From: QHCE01 sp038260095
Lineage (GTDB): Bacteria; Actinomycetota; Actinomycetes; Mycobacteriales; QHCE01
Assembly: GCA_038260095.1 (NCBI GenBank)
Contig: JBBSOC010000096.1
Location: forward strand, 1 to 5,655
Direction of reading: 5' to 3'
Length of the DNA stretch: 5,655 bases
Below are positions 1 through 5,655 of this stretch, piece by piece. Below the pieces are notes generated by a model. The model did not search any database. It was not told where the DNA came from and saw only the letters and a list, made by a program, of their open reading frames with translations. The translations under genes were made by a program, and so were the position numbers. The first letter of the stretch is position 1, and every line of letters begins with the position of its first letter.

Positions 1-194
1 GAGCCGACAAGCATCAGGTGACAGCTATGGTGACTCGGCTGCTGCGCCTTCCAGTCTCGCCGACGCCCGCCGACGCAGCGGACGCGTTAGCGTTGGCGAT
101 ATGCCACCTTTGGCGCGCGCCAGCTCAGAGCGCACTCGCCGCCGCGGTCCGCGCCGCTAAAGTTTCCCGCGTGACAGCTCGGAGTGATACATGA
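1..194 (+). CDS. ruvC: RuvC Holliday junction resolvase, C-terminal end (5' part outside the window)
   Basis: RuvC is the endonuclease that nicks Holliday junctions symmetrically during recombination repair, working with RuvAB. Only about the last 63 codons are present; the reading phase begins at base 3. The segment contains the family's C-terminal active-site stretch PADAADALALAICH. Its two Asp residues (codons at 72-74 and 81-83) are spaced like the last two metal-binding acids of E. coli RuvC (D138 and D141). Just before it is the usual helix with KHQVTAMVTRLL. After the active-site helix comes a short Ala/Arg-rich tail of about 25 residues with no recognised function. The stop TGA at 192-194 overlaps the ruvA ATG (ATGA), which indicates co-transcription and translational coupling. 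The call rests on this motif plus position directly before ruvA and ruvB. Nothing looks damaged in the visible part. Confidence 0.93.
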   Translation, partial: ADKHQVTAMVTRLLRLPVSPTPADAADALALAICHLWRAPAQSALAAAVRAAKVSRVTARSDT

Positions 195-754
195 TCGCGA
201 GCGTGAAAGGTCGGATCAGCGCGGTGTCCGCTGACGCCACTGTGATCGAAATTGGCGGCGATAGCGGAATCGGGCTCGCTGTGCAATGCACCTCGGCCAC
301 TCTCGCTCAGCTGCGGCTGGGTCAGATCGCTCGGCTGTCGACCAGTTTAGTGGTGCGGGAAGACTCGCTGACCTTGTACGGGTTCTCCGATGACGCGGCC
401 AAGACGGTTTTTGAGTTGCTGCAGACCGCGAGCGGGGTAGGACCACGGTTGGCGCAGGCCGCATTGAGTGTGTATTCACCGCAGCTGCTCCGACGCGCGA
501 TCCTGTCTGAAGACATTGCCGCGCTCACCGCGGTGCCCGGCATTGGTAAGAAGGGTGCGCAGCGGCTGGTGTTGGAACTACGTGAGCGCATGACCGCGGT
601 TGTGCTGGCCGAAGATGCGACCACTGCCGCTGAAGATGCCAAGGCCGCCGCGTCGATCGAGCAGTATGCAAACGGTGCTAAAGCCGAGCCCTTATGGCTT
701 GAGCAGTTTCGGGATGGTTTGCTGACTATAGGCTGTTCAGCACAGCTTGCCTAG
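191..754 (+). CDS. ruvA: RuvA Holliday junction-binding protein, truncated by an in-frame stop before most of domain III
   Basis: RuvA binds the four-way junction as a tetramer and docks the RuvB motors for branch migration. Visible domains are the OB-fold (residues 1 to about 65, with the acidic-pin pair E57-D58 in VVREDSLTLYGF), then two helix-hairpin-helix motifs, SGVGPRLAQAAL (81-92) and VPGIGKKGAQRLVLEL (115-130). An Ala/Glu-rich linker (about 131-165) follows, then the first helix of domain III (about 166-182). Translation stops at TAG 752-754 after 187 residues, shorter than the usual 195-210 or so. The same frame continues as recognisable domain III to 898 (see next entry). Residue 182 is Cys where relatives usually have Trp (GWS). 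The ATG start is supported by GGAG at 181-184, six bases upstream, and by the ATGA overlap with ruvC. The missing part is the RuvB-binding domain, so the product may bind junctions without driving RuvB. That functional consequence is inferred. A sequencing error or readthrough remains possible. Confidence 0.9.
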   Translation: MIASVKGRISAVSADATVIEIGGDSGIGLAVQCTSATLAQLRLGQIARLSTSLVVREDSLTLYGFSDDAAKTVFELLQTASGVGPRLAQAALSVYSPQLLRRAILSEDIAALTAVPGIGKKGAQRLVLELRERMTAVVLAEDATTAAEDAKAAASIEQYANGAKAEPLWLEQFRDGLLTIGCSAQLA

Positions 755-898
755 GACGCCACGACGCGAGCTGCTCAGCAGTGGCATGTGCGGCATCGCG
801 CAGCTAGCGACGACTCACCGGCTGCCAGTCACGATAGCTCGCCAGACGTGGCGGAGTTACTCAAAGCGGCGATAGCGATTGTGGGGCGGAGCCGATGA
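755..898 (+). pseudogene. ruvA: Remnant of RuvA domain III, cut off by the TAG at 752-754
   Basis: Reading on in the ruvA frame past the TAG gives 47 further sense codons and then TGA at 896-898. The first residues (DATTRAAQQ) continue the second helix of domain III. A Ser/Ala/His-rich loop follows. The end, DVAELLKAAIAIVGRSR, resembles the final domain III helix of other RuvA proteins (pattern VAExLKxAL, hydrophobic at every third or fourth residue). The TGA overlaps the ruvB ATG as ATGA, exactly like the ruvC-ruvA junction, which is how an intact gene in this cluster would end. Without the TAG the protein would be about 235 residues, long but plausible for actinobacteria. No internal start with a good ribosome binding site is visible; the only in-frame candidate noted is a GTG at 788. 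The segment is probably untranslated. Confidence 0.8.
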
Positions 899-1992
899 AC
901 GAGGCCGCTGTTTCGGCGTTTGCCGAGCCCGCCGAGGCTGAGCTGGAGCTGAGCTTGCGACCTCGCGTGCTGGGGGAATTTATTGGGCAGCCTCGAGTCC
1001 GAGAGCAGCTTGAGCTGTTGCTGCGCTCCGCGCAGCGCCGTCAGGCGCCGCCCGATCATATTTTACTTTCTGGTCCACCAGGATTGGGCAAGACTAGCCT
1101 GGCGATGATCGTGGCCGCGGAGCTGGAAGCCGCGATTCGAGTGACCAGCGGACCGGCGATTGAACGTTCTGGGGATCTGGCGGCGATTCTTACCTCGCTG
1201 ACCTCTGGGGATGTGCTTTTCATCGACGAAATTCACCGTATCGCAAAGCCCGCCGAGGAGCTGCTGTATTCGGCAATGGAAGATTTCCGAGTCGACGTGG
1301 TGGTCGGTAAAGGTCCCGGCGCGACAGCTATTCCGCTCGACGTTGCGCCGTTCACGCTGGTGGGTGCCACGACTCGCTCGGGTCTACTCACTGGACCAAT
1401 GAGCGACCGGTGTGGTTTCGTCGGTCGCCTGGATTTTTATGACACCGCCGAGCTGGAACAGGTCATTACCCGCTCGGCTGGCATTTTGGGGGTGGATATC
1501 GGCGCCGCCGGGATTACTGAGATCGCTGGCCGCTCTCGTGGCACGCCACGGATCGCTAATCGTTTGCTACGCCGGGTCCGTGACTATGCGGAGGTACGTG
1601 CGGATGGCTTGGTGAGCCATGAGGTGGCCCGTGCTGCGCTAGTTGTGTACGACGTGGATTCCATCGGCCTCGACCGGCTCGACCGCGGCGTGTTGCAGAC
1701 GCTGATCAGCTCCTACGGGGGCGGCCCGGTGGGCCTGAGTACGTTAGCTATGGCGGTGGGGGAAGAACCCGGCACGGTGGAAGAGGTCGCCGAGCCGTTT
1801 CTGGTGCGGTGTGGTTTGTTGGCCCGCACTCCCCGAGGGCGCGTAGCTACCACGGCGGCCTGGCGGCACCTGGGTTTAACTCCGCCGCTTGATCTGGCTG
1901 ACCGGATCTCAGGAGCCCAGCCAACGGTATCCGGACGCGTAGGCTCCAGTGAGTCGATAGCGCTGTGGAGCGAGGGTGAGCTAGCAGACTAG
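895..1992 (+). CDS. ruvB: RuvB Holliday junction branch-migration ATPase
   Basis: RuvB is the hexameric AAA+ motor that pumps DNA through the RuvA-bound junction. At 365 residues it is complete. Visible motifs are Walker A GPPGLGKTS (60-68, K66 and T67), Walker B VLFIDEIH (107-114, D111 and E112), sensor 1 region GATTRSG (157-163), presumed arginine finger R172 in MSDRCGF, and sensor 2 in RGTPRIANRLLRR (215-227, R219). The C-terminal winged helix ends in RTPRGRVATTAAWRHLGL (311-328). About 37 unconserved residues follow. Two oddities are Cys173 right after the arginine finger, where the family has Phe (DRFG), and MS in place of the usual LR before D171. The ATG is overlapped by the TGA of the original ruvA frame, with GGGGCGGAG at 883-891 as ribosome binding site. 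Because ruvA now stops 140 bases earlier, coupling from ruvA to ruvB may be lost. Confidence 0.96.
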   Translation: MNEAAVSAFAEPAEAELELSLRPRVLGEFIGQPRVREQLELLLRSAQRRQAPPDHILLSGPPGLGKTSLAMIVAAELEAAIRVTSGPAIERSGDLAAILTSLTSGDVLFIDEIHRIAKPAEELLYSAMEDFRVDVVVGKGPGATAIPLDVAPFTLVGATTRSGLLTGPMSDRCGFVGRLDFYDTAELEQVITRSAGILGVDIGAAGITEIAGRSRGTPRIANRLLRRVRDYAEVRADGLVSHEVARAALVVYDVDSIGLDRLDRGVLQTLISSYGGGPVGLSTLAMAVGEEPGTVEEVAEPFLVRCGLLARTPRGRVATTAAWRHLGLTPPLDLADRISGAQPTVSGRVGSSESIALWSEGELAD

Positions 1993-2013
1993 ACTTCCCG
2001 CCGACCCTATAAG
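1985..2013 (+). promoter_or_regulatory. Possible promoter for yajC-secD-secF
   Basis: The 58-base gap between ruvB and yajC contains TATAAG (2008-2013), five of six matches to the TATAAT consensus and A/T-rich against its surroundings. Seventeen bases upstream lies CAGACT (1985-1990), which keeps only the GAC core of TTGACA. The position is sensible, about 37 bases before the chosen yajC start. The poor -35 makes this a weak candidate, and the sec genes could equally be read from upstream, since no terminator is visible after ruvB. Confidence 0.3.
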
Positions 2014-2038
2014 TTGTATCTTGTCAAAGATTCGTTGT

Positions 2039-2044
2039 GAAGGA
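2039..2044 (+). promoter_or_regulatory. Ribosome binding site that decides the yajC start
   Basis: GAAGGA lies six bases before the GTG at 2051. The longer reading from TTG at 2021 has no purine-rich site upstream and would place this GAAGGA inside the coding sequence, so GTG 2051 is preferred. Confidence 0.65.
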
Positions 2045-2050
2045 TTCAAA

Positions 2051-2437
2051 GTGAACTCTGCCGCCATGCTGGCCGCTGGATCCGGCTCCGGTACCAATTA
2101 TTTGCCGTTGCTGCTCATCGCCGGGCTGTTCATTCTCACGTATTTCATGATCATTCGCCCGCAGGGTAAGCGGCGTCGTGCAATGGTGGCGATGCAGTCC
2201 TCCATCGCCCCAGGTGCCGAGGTAATAACCATTGGCGGCCTATATGCGACGGTCGTCGGTACCGATAGCGACACCGTCGATCTAGAAATTGCCCCAGGAG
2301 TAAATGTTACTTACGCGCGCAGCGCGATTGCCCGCGTGAATAGCGTGGCGGAGCAGGCCGGCGCGCCGGATGCCGAAGATGTCGGCGTCGTTGAGATAGC
2401 GAACTCCGAAACCCCTAGCTCCACGACGAAAAGCTAA
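2051..2437 (+). CDS. yajC: YajC, Sec translocase accessory subunit
   Basis: YajC is a small single-span membrane protein that associates with SecD-SecF and the SecYEG channel. From the GTG at 2051 it has 128 residues. These form a short Gly/Ser N-terminus, one membrane span (about 17-35, YLPLLLIAGLFILTYFMII), the signature RPQGKRRR (36-43) at the cytoplasmic face, a small conserved domain containing GAEVITIGGLYATVVG (55-70) and VTYARSAIARV (86-96), and an acidic, Ser/Thr-rich tail. The RPQ-basic motif and the GGLYATV segment are typical of the family. The start was chosen for its GAAGGA site; a TTG at 2021 would add 10 polar residues with no family resemblance. It stands 9 bases before secD, as expected for a yajC-secD-secF operon. 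Confidence 0.92.
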   Translation: MNSAAMLAAGSGSGTNYLPLLLIAGLFILTYFMIIRPQGKRRRAMVAMQSSIAPGAEVITIGGLYATVVGTDSDTVDLEIAPGVNVTYARSAIARVNSVAEQAGAPDAEDVGVVEIANSETPSSTTKS

Positions 2438-2446
2438 CCCGCAACC

Positions 2447-4156
2447 ATGGCGCCGAAACGTTCTACAAATCTCAACCGGTATTTCGCTGGCCTCGCGGTA
2501 GTGCTGATTGGCTTATATGCGCTTTTGGTTTTCGCTGGGCCATCGGGCAGCATCTCCGAAAAGCTGACCCCGCGGCTTGGGCTCGACTTGCAAGGCGGAA
2601 CAACAGTGCGGTTGCGGGCTGCCACTCCCAAGGGCGACGCGCCAGCGAACTCTCAACTAGAGCAAGCGCGCCAGATCATTGAGAATCGGGTCAATGCCAC
2701 TGGGGTAGCCGAGTTCGAAGTGGTTATTGAAGGTGACCGGAACTTGGTGATCAGCGTTCCCGGGCAGGAGCGAGACGATATTCGACGTATTGGGCAACCG
2801 GCCCAGTTGCGATTCCGAGAAGTGCTCAGCCACTCTCCCAGCCAAGCAGGTGCGGCAGCAAAGTCAGGTAATTCGGCGGCCGCGCCGACTGTCAAGCCCG
2901 GTCAGGCTGGAGTTGGTATCGCTGCGCCACCGACACGTGAATCGGTGCTGGCAAAGTTCAGCCCGGTAGCTGTACAGGCGGCTGAGCAGGCAACGGACTC
3001 AGCCGCGGTGTCTTCGCCTCAGCTGGCACCGAAGTTCGATCTGGTGAAGCAACTGACTCCGGCCGAGATTGCGCAGCTCCCGGTCAAATTTGCGCTGTAC
3101 GTACCGCAAGTGACGTGTGCCATGCTGAATAATCGCCCCGCCGGCAGCATCGTCAACCAGAACCAGCAAGCAGTGGCCTGCGAGGAAAAGGGCAGCACCA
3201 AATACTTGCTGGACAAAGCAAAGGTATTAGGTACCGACGTTTCCAAAGCCAGTTTCGGTAACGATAAAGGCCGTTGGGAAGTACTGCTGAATTTCAACAA
3301 TTCTGGCCAGGATCGGTGGGCCGACCTGACTCGCAAGACGGTCGGAAAGCAAGTGGCCGTTGTGCTGGATAACCAAGTGGTTTCCGCGCCAGTGATCGAG
3401 GGGCCCATTAATGACGGACGGGCGACTATCTCTGGCTCGGGTATCGGCCGCTCTGAAGCGCAGAAGCTTTCCGACCAACTCAAGTACGGTGCGCTTCCGT
3501 TGAGCTTCAACGTAGACACGGCAGAGTCTTTGAGTCCCACCCTAGGCGTAGAGCAGCTCAAGGCCGGGCTGCTTGCTGGTGGGATCGGTATGGCTCTGGG
3601 GGGTGTGTACTCCCTTTTGTACTACCGCATGCGCGGATTTGTCACAGTTGCGAGCCTGGCTGTTGCCGGCGCCATTGTGTACGCCAGCGTGGTGCTGCTC
3701 GGGCGCGGCATCGGTTTCACACTCACCCTTGCCGGGGTTGCTGGGCTGCTTGTGTCGCTTGGCATCACCGCTGACTCGTTCGTGGTCTTCTTTGAACGAA
3801 TAAAAGACGAAATAAAAGCTGGAAGGTCAGTTCGCAGCGCTGTTCCGCGAGCCTGGATTCGGGCGGGGAGAACCATTCTGGTCGCCGATTTCGTGTCATT
3901 TTTAGCAGCGGCTGTGTTGTACTTCCTGGCGGCGGGCGCGGTGAAGGGCTTTGCGTTCACCTTAGGCCTATCCACAGTGGTAGATCTGTTTATCGTTCTG
4001 GTATTTACTCACCCCTTGGTGGAGCTGCTATCTCGCTACTCATGGTTCAGCTCATCGAAGGTGACCGGGCTAAGCCGGTTTCAGGCTCGTGCTGAGACCG
4101 GGCCGGGTGCGAGCCCTAAGCCAGCCAACCCGGCATTGGAAGGGGGCAGAGCATGA
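2447..4156 (+). CDS. secD: SecD, proton-driven Sec export subunit
   Basis: With SecF, SecD uses the proton gradient to pull exported proteins out of the SecYEG channel on the outer side of the membrane. The 569-residue length fits actinobacterial SecD. Visible are TM1 (about 12-31), the conserved LGLDLQGGTTVRLRA (44-58), and a large extracellular domain. That domain holds an Ala/Pro/Ser/Gln-rich insert (about 130-200) and the conserved stretch from VVLDNQVVSAPVI (305-317) through INDGRATISG (321-330) to LKYGALPLSF (345-354). Five more spans lie between about 372 and 530. GITADSFVVFFERIKDE (439-455) carries D443, which corresponds to the proton-path Asp of E. coli SecD (D519). The only two Cys, C224 and C245, are both extracellular. 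No clear ribosome binding site precedes the ATG, so it is probably started by ribosomes finishing yajC. It overlaps secF by ATGA. The Pro/Ala-rich C-terminal tail is cytoplasmic by topology. Confidence 0.96.
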   Translation: MAPKRSTNLNRYFAGLAVVLIGLYALLVFAGPSGSISEKLTPRLGLDLQGGTTVRLRAATPKGDAPANSQLEQARQIIENRVNATGVAEFEVVIEGDRNLVISVPGQERDDIRRIGQPAQLRFREVLSHSPSQAGAAAKSGNSAAAPTVKPGQAGVGIAAPPTRESVLAKFSPVAVQAAEQATDSAAVSSPQLAPKFDLVKQLTPAEIAQLPVKFALYVPQVTCAMLNNRPAGSIVNQNQQAVACEEKGSTKYLLDKAKVLGTDVSKASFGNDKGRWEVLLNFNNSGQDRWADLTRKTVGKQVAVVLDNQVVSAPVIEGPINDGRATISGSGIGRSEAQKLSDQLKYGALPLSFNVDTAESLSPTLGVEQLKAGLLAGGIGMALGGVYSLLYYRMRGFVTVASLAVAGAIVYASVVLLGRGIGFTLTLAGVAGLLVSLGITADSFVVFFERIKDEIKAGRSVRSAVPRAWIRAGRTILVADFVSFLAAAVLYFLAAGAVKGFAFTLGLSTVVDLFIVLVFTHPLVELLSRYSWFSSSKVTGLSRFQARAETGPGASPKPANPALEGGRA

Positions 4157-5283
4157 ACATTTTGCGTCGGCTCTACCGTGGCGATACGAACGTTAATTTC
4201 ATCGCACCGCGTAAACGTTGGTACATCGCGTCCGGGCTGTTGATCGCGATCTGTGTCGGAAGTATGGCCCTGAAGGGTTTTACTTTCGGTATCGAGTTCT
4301 CAGGCGGCAACTCGTTTGTGGTGACGAGCCCAGCCAATACCACGCTGAAGCAAGCCTCCGCGGCGGTTGAGAGCGCTGGGGTTGCGGTCCAGACCGCGCA
4401 GATAGCTGGCAGCGGTGGCCAACAGAAGTACGTGATCAAGACCGAAGAGCTCACCGCTGACAAGACTGACCAGGTAAAGCAGGCACTGAGCCAGAAGCTG
4501 GGCATCCCCTTCGGCGAAGTGAACGATAGCGCGGTGAGTTCGTCCTGGGGAAGTCAGATTACTCAGAAAGGGTTGATCGCGCTAGCCGTTTTTCTGGTGT
4601 TGGTAACGGCCTATATCTGGATTGCCTTTGAGCAAAAAATGGCGTTCGCCGCGCTCGCGGCTTTAGTGCATGACTTAGTGCTCACCGCTGGCGTTTACTC
4701 TTTGATCGGGTTTGAGGTTACCCCTTCCACGGTCATCGGGTTGCTTACGATCCTGGGTTTCTCGCTGTATGACACTGTGGTGGTCTTCGACAAGGTGCAG
4801 GAGAACACCAGGGGGCTTCTGGCTGGGCAGTCATTACGAGACTACGCGCAGATGGCGAACCTCGCGGTGAACCAGACCATCATGCGATCAATCAACACGG
4901 CAATTATTTCACTGTTGCCGGTAGGCGGCCTGTTGTTCGTGGGTGCTGGCCTGTTGGGGGTAGGTACTCTCAAGGACCTTGCGTTGGTGTTGTTCGTGGG
5001 CTTGCTAGTCGGAACGTATTCATCAATATTCCTGGCTACACCCTGGCTAGTGGATCTTAAAGAGCGCGAACCGCGGTATGCGGCACTTAAGCGCCGTGTC
5101 GCGGTATCGATTAAGGCTGAGCCCAGCGGCCGCGCCGGTTATGTAGGCACCTCTGGCGAAGAGTTAGTGGCCGCTACTCCAACCGAAGCGGGCCTGGATG
5201 CGACTATTAACGCATCGGGTGCGGCAACGCGCCGTCGCGGCAGGCATGGTCGGGTACCTAGCGCCAAACGAGGGCGTCACTGA
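4153..5283 (+). CDS. secF: SecF, proton-driven Sec export subunit
   Basis: SecF pairs with SecD to form the 12-span export motor. The 376 residues show TM1 (about 23-41), the family motif GIEFSGGNSFVV (46-57), a short extracellular domain (about 58-135), then five spans between about 139 and 300. LVHDLVLTAG (171-180) and LGFSLYDTVVVFDKVQEN (201-218) are the conserved core segments; D207 matches E. coli SecF D213. The MRSINTAIISLLPV stretch (244-257) is the typical TM5 start. After the last span the C-terminal tail of about 70 residues ends in a strongly basic cluster, RRRGRHGR...KRGRH, common in actinobacterial SecF and presumably cytoplasmic. The ATG at 4153 overlaps the secD TGA, and GGAAGGGGG at 4138-4146 is a strong ribosome binding site six bases upstream. 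No damage is seen. Confidence 0.96.
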   Translation: MNILRRLYRGDTNVNFIAPRKRWYIASGLLIAICVGSMALKGFTFGIEFSGGNSFVVTSPANTTLKQASAAVESAGVAVQTAQIAGSGGQQKYVIKTEELTADKTDQVKQALSQKLGIPFGEVNDSAVSSSWGSQITQKGLIALAVFLVLVTAYIWIAFEQKMAFAALAALVHDLVLTAGVYSLIGFEVTPSTVIGLLTILGFSLYDTVVVFDKVQENTRGLLAGQSLRDYAQMANLAVNQTIMRSINTAIISLLPVGGLLFVGAGLLGVGTLKDLALVLFVGLLVGTYSSIFLATPWLVDLKEREPRYAALKRRVAVSIKAEPSGRAGYVGTSGEELVAATPTEAGLDATINASGAATRRRGRHGRVPSAKRGRH

Positions 5284-5305
5284 GCACACAACACTGCACA
5301 CAACA
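5284..5305 (+). repeat. Short tandem direct repeat after secF
   Basis: GCACACAACA occurs at 5284-5293 and again at 5296-5305, a period of 12 bases with CT between the copies. It begins on the first base after the secF stop codon. Function unknown; it may be chance in a CA-rich stretch. Confidence 0.6.
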
Positions 5306-5378
5306 AGGAATACCTTGCCGTGCGTGCCGCACCTTAGAGTGCGATCAGCCGTAGCATGGGACTGTAGTGCAAGCTAGT

Positions 5379-5404
5379 GTCGTGTAGCCGACACGTGTCA
5401 CGAC
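5379..5404. repeat. Palindromic element upstream of rel, possible operator
   Basis: GACACGTGTC at 5390-5399 is a perfect 10-base palindrome. It lies within a wider inverted repeat, GTCGTG (5379-5384) with CACGAC (5399-5404). CGTGT (5381-5385) can alternatively pair with ACACG (5391-5395). It sits 34 bases before the chosen rel start, downstream of the loose -10 boxes, so it could be a protein-binding site or an mRNA leader hairpin. The regulator, if any, is unknown. Confidence 0.4.
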
Positions 5405-5421
5405 GTGCGGCCTATGACATC

Positions 5422-5433
5422 AGGGAAGGGGGG
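5422..5433 (+). promoter_or_regulatory. Ribosome binding site that decides the rel start
   Basis: AGGGAAGGGGGG ends four bases before ATG 5438, with its GGAAGG core eight bases upstream. An in-frame ATG at 5414 has no such site and would place this purine run inside the gene, so 5438 is preferred. Confidence 0.65.
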
Positions 5434-5437
5434 CGCC

Positions 5438-5655
5438 ATGTCTACGGACGCAACCTCGGACTTGGTCGGCGGAGACAGCGCTGGCTCGCCTCCGTCAGGG
5501 ATCCAGGGGGGTGGTGCTCGGCTGGGACTCGGGTTTGCCGAACGTACCGAAAGCACTCATCGGCCGGCCGCTCGTCGCATGCGAGCGGCACTGGCCCGAC
5601 TCGGGACCAGTAACGGTGCGCTGAGTGTGGCGCTAGAACCACTGGCGGCCACCCA
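5438..5655 (+). CDS. rel: N-terminal end of RelA/SpoT-type (p)ppGpp synthetase/hydrolase, running off the right edge
   Basis: Rel makes and degrades the alarmone (p)ppGpp in the stringent response. Only 72 codons are visible, open to the window edge. They cover a poorly conserved Gly/Ser-rich leader (about 1-40) and then HRPAARRMRAALARLG followed by ALEPLAAT. This matches the layout in actinobacterial Rel, where an Arg-rich RxRARLARL helix precedes a VLEPLL segment just before the hydrolase (HD) domain. The HD and synthetase domains lie outside the window, so the call rests on this short match and on position after secF, where Arthrobacter relatives carry rel. The ALEPLAAT stretch differs somewhat from the usual form. 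The start has a strong ribosome binding site; an in-frame ATG at 5414 would add eight residues. Confidence is good for family and low for anything about activity. Confidence 0.78.
   Translation, partial: MSTDATSDLVGGDSAGSPPSGIQGGGARLGLGFAERTESTHRPAARRMRAALARLGTSNGALSVALEPLAAT

Larger units (their letters stand above)
5284..5437 (+). other. Non-coding gap between secF and rel
   Basis: These 154 bases contain no convincing gene. They hold a tandem direct repeat just after the secF stop, a 5-base-stem hairpin CAAGG-AATA-CCTTG (5304-5317) without a following T run, and a palindrome near 5390. Two loose TANNNT boxes, TAGAGT (5335-5340) and TAGCAT (5352-5357), are possible -10 elements. TTGCCG (5315-5320) resembles a -35 but sits only 14 bases before the first box, so no promoter can be assigned firmly. 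No adenine phosphoribosyltransferase gene (apt), which sits here in some actinobacteria such as Streptomyces, is present. Confidence 0.6.

Noticed and set aside
752..754. ruvA interruption as a frameshift or programmed recoding
   Set aside because: The downstream domain III residues are in the same frame as the upstream ones, so no frameshift is needed. No selenocysteine- or readthrough-type context could be identified around the TAG.
2021..2050. Longer yajC from TTG at 2021
   Set aside because: No ribosome binding site precedes the TTG, the extra residues are not YajC-like, and a good GAAGGA site serves the GTG at 2051.
3019..3561. 180-codon open frame on the minus strand opposite secD
   Set aside because: It lies wholly within secD, whose conserved protein motifs are clear. 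The translation shows no domain and there is no independent ribosome binding site or operon context.
5304..5317. Hairpin as an intrinsic terminator for the sec operon
   Set aside because: The stem is only five base pairs and no T tract follows.
5414..5437. rel start at the in-frame ATG 5414
   Set aside because: No good ribosome binding site lies before it, and the strong purine run fits ATG 5438.
5377..5613. 78-codon + strand frame across the rel leader
   Set aside because: It overlaps the rel frame, which has the stronger ribosome binding site and family-like sequence. Its product is Arg/Gly/Ser-rich with no recognisable family.
1..5655. An undescribed system, mobile element, CRISPR array or RNA gene
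   Set aside because: Every stretch over about 160 bases is covered by a recognised core gene or its remnant. No transposase, array-like repeats or tRNA-like fold was seen.

Overview
The window is ordinary actinobacterial core chromosome. In order on the + strand it holds the 3' end of ruvC, ruvA, ruvB, yajC, secD, secF and the 5' end of a rel/relA gene. This order (Holliday-junction genes, then the Sec accessory genes, then the (p)ppGpp synthetase) is familiar from high-GC Gram-positive bacteria. The proteins look like those of Micrococcaceae/Arthrobacter relatives. Base composition appears only moderately GC-rich for that group. Together with a broken housekeeping gene, this would suit a reduced or decaying genome such as Renibacterium. 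That organism call is an inference from protein style and composition, not a database result.

Bases 1-898 are a tightly packed ruvC-ruvA-ruvB cluster. ruvC ends on a TGA that shares an ATGA overlap with the ruvA start. ruvA reads well through its OB-fold and helix-hairpin-helix domains but meets an in-frame TAG at 752-754, at the beginning of domain III, the part that binds RuvB. The same frame then stays open for 47 more codons that still look like domain III and ends in a TGA overlapping the ruvB ATG (ATGA, 895-898). The original gene was therefore almost certainly 191-898, and the present one is cut short by a nonsense mutation, unless this is a sequencing error. ruvB (895-1992) is full length with all ATPase motifs, although the residue after its presumed arginine finger is an unusual Cys.

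Bases 1993-5283 carry yajC, secD and secF, the accessory membrane complex that uses the proton gradient to help the SecYEG/SecA channel export proteins. A short gap before yajC contains a possible promoter. yajC and secD are 9 bases apart and secD and secF overlap by ATGA, so these three are likely one transcript. Bases 5284-5437 are a non-coding gap with a 12-base-period direct repeat, a tiny hairpin and a 10-base perfect palindrome. It is followed by a strong ribosome binding site and the start of rel, which runs off the right edge.

I saw no mobile element, tRNA/rRNA, CRISPR array, defence system or other new system. The point most worth following is the interrupted ruvA.
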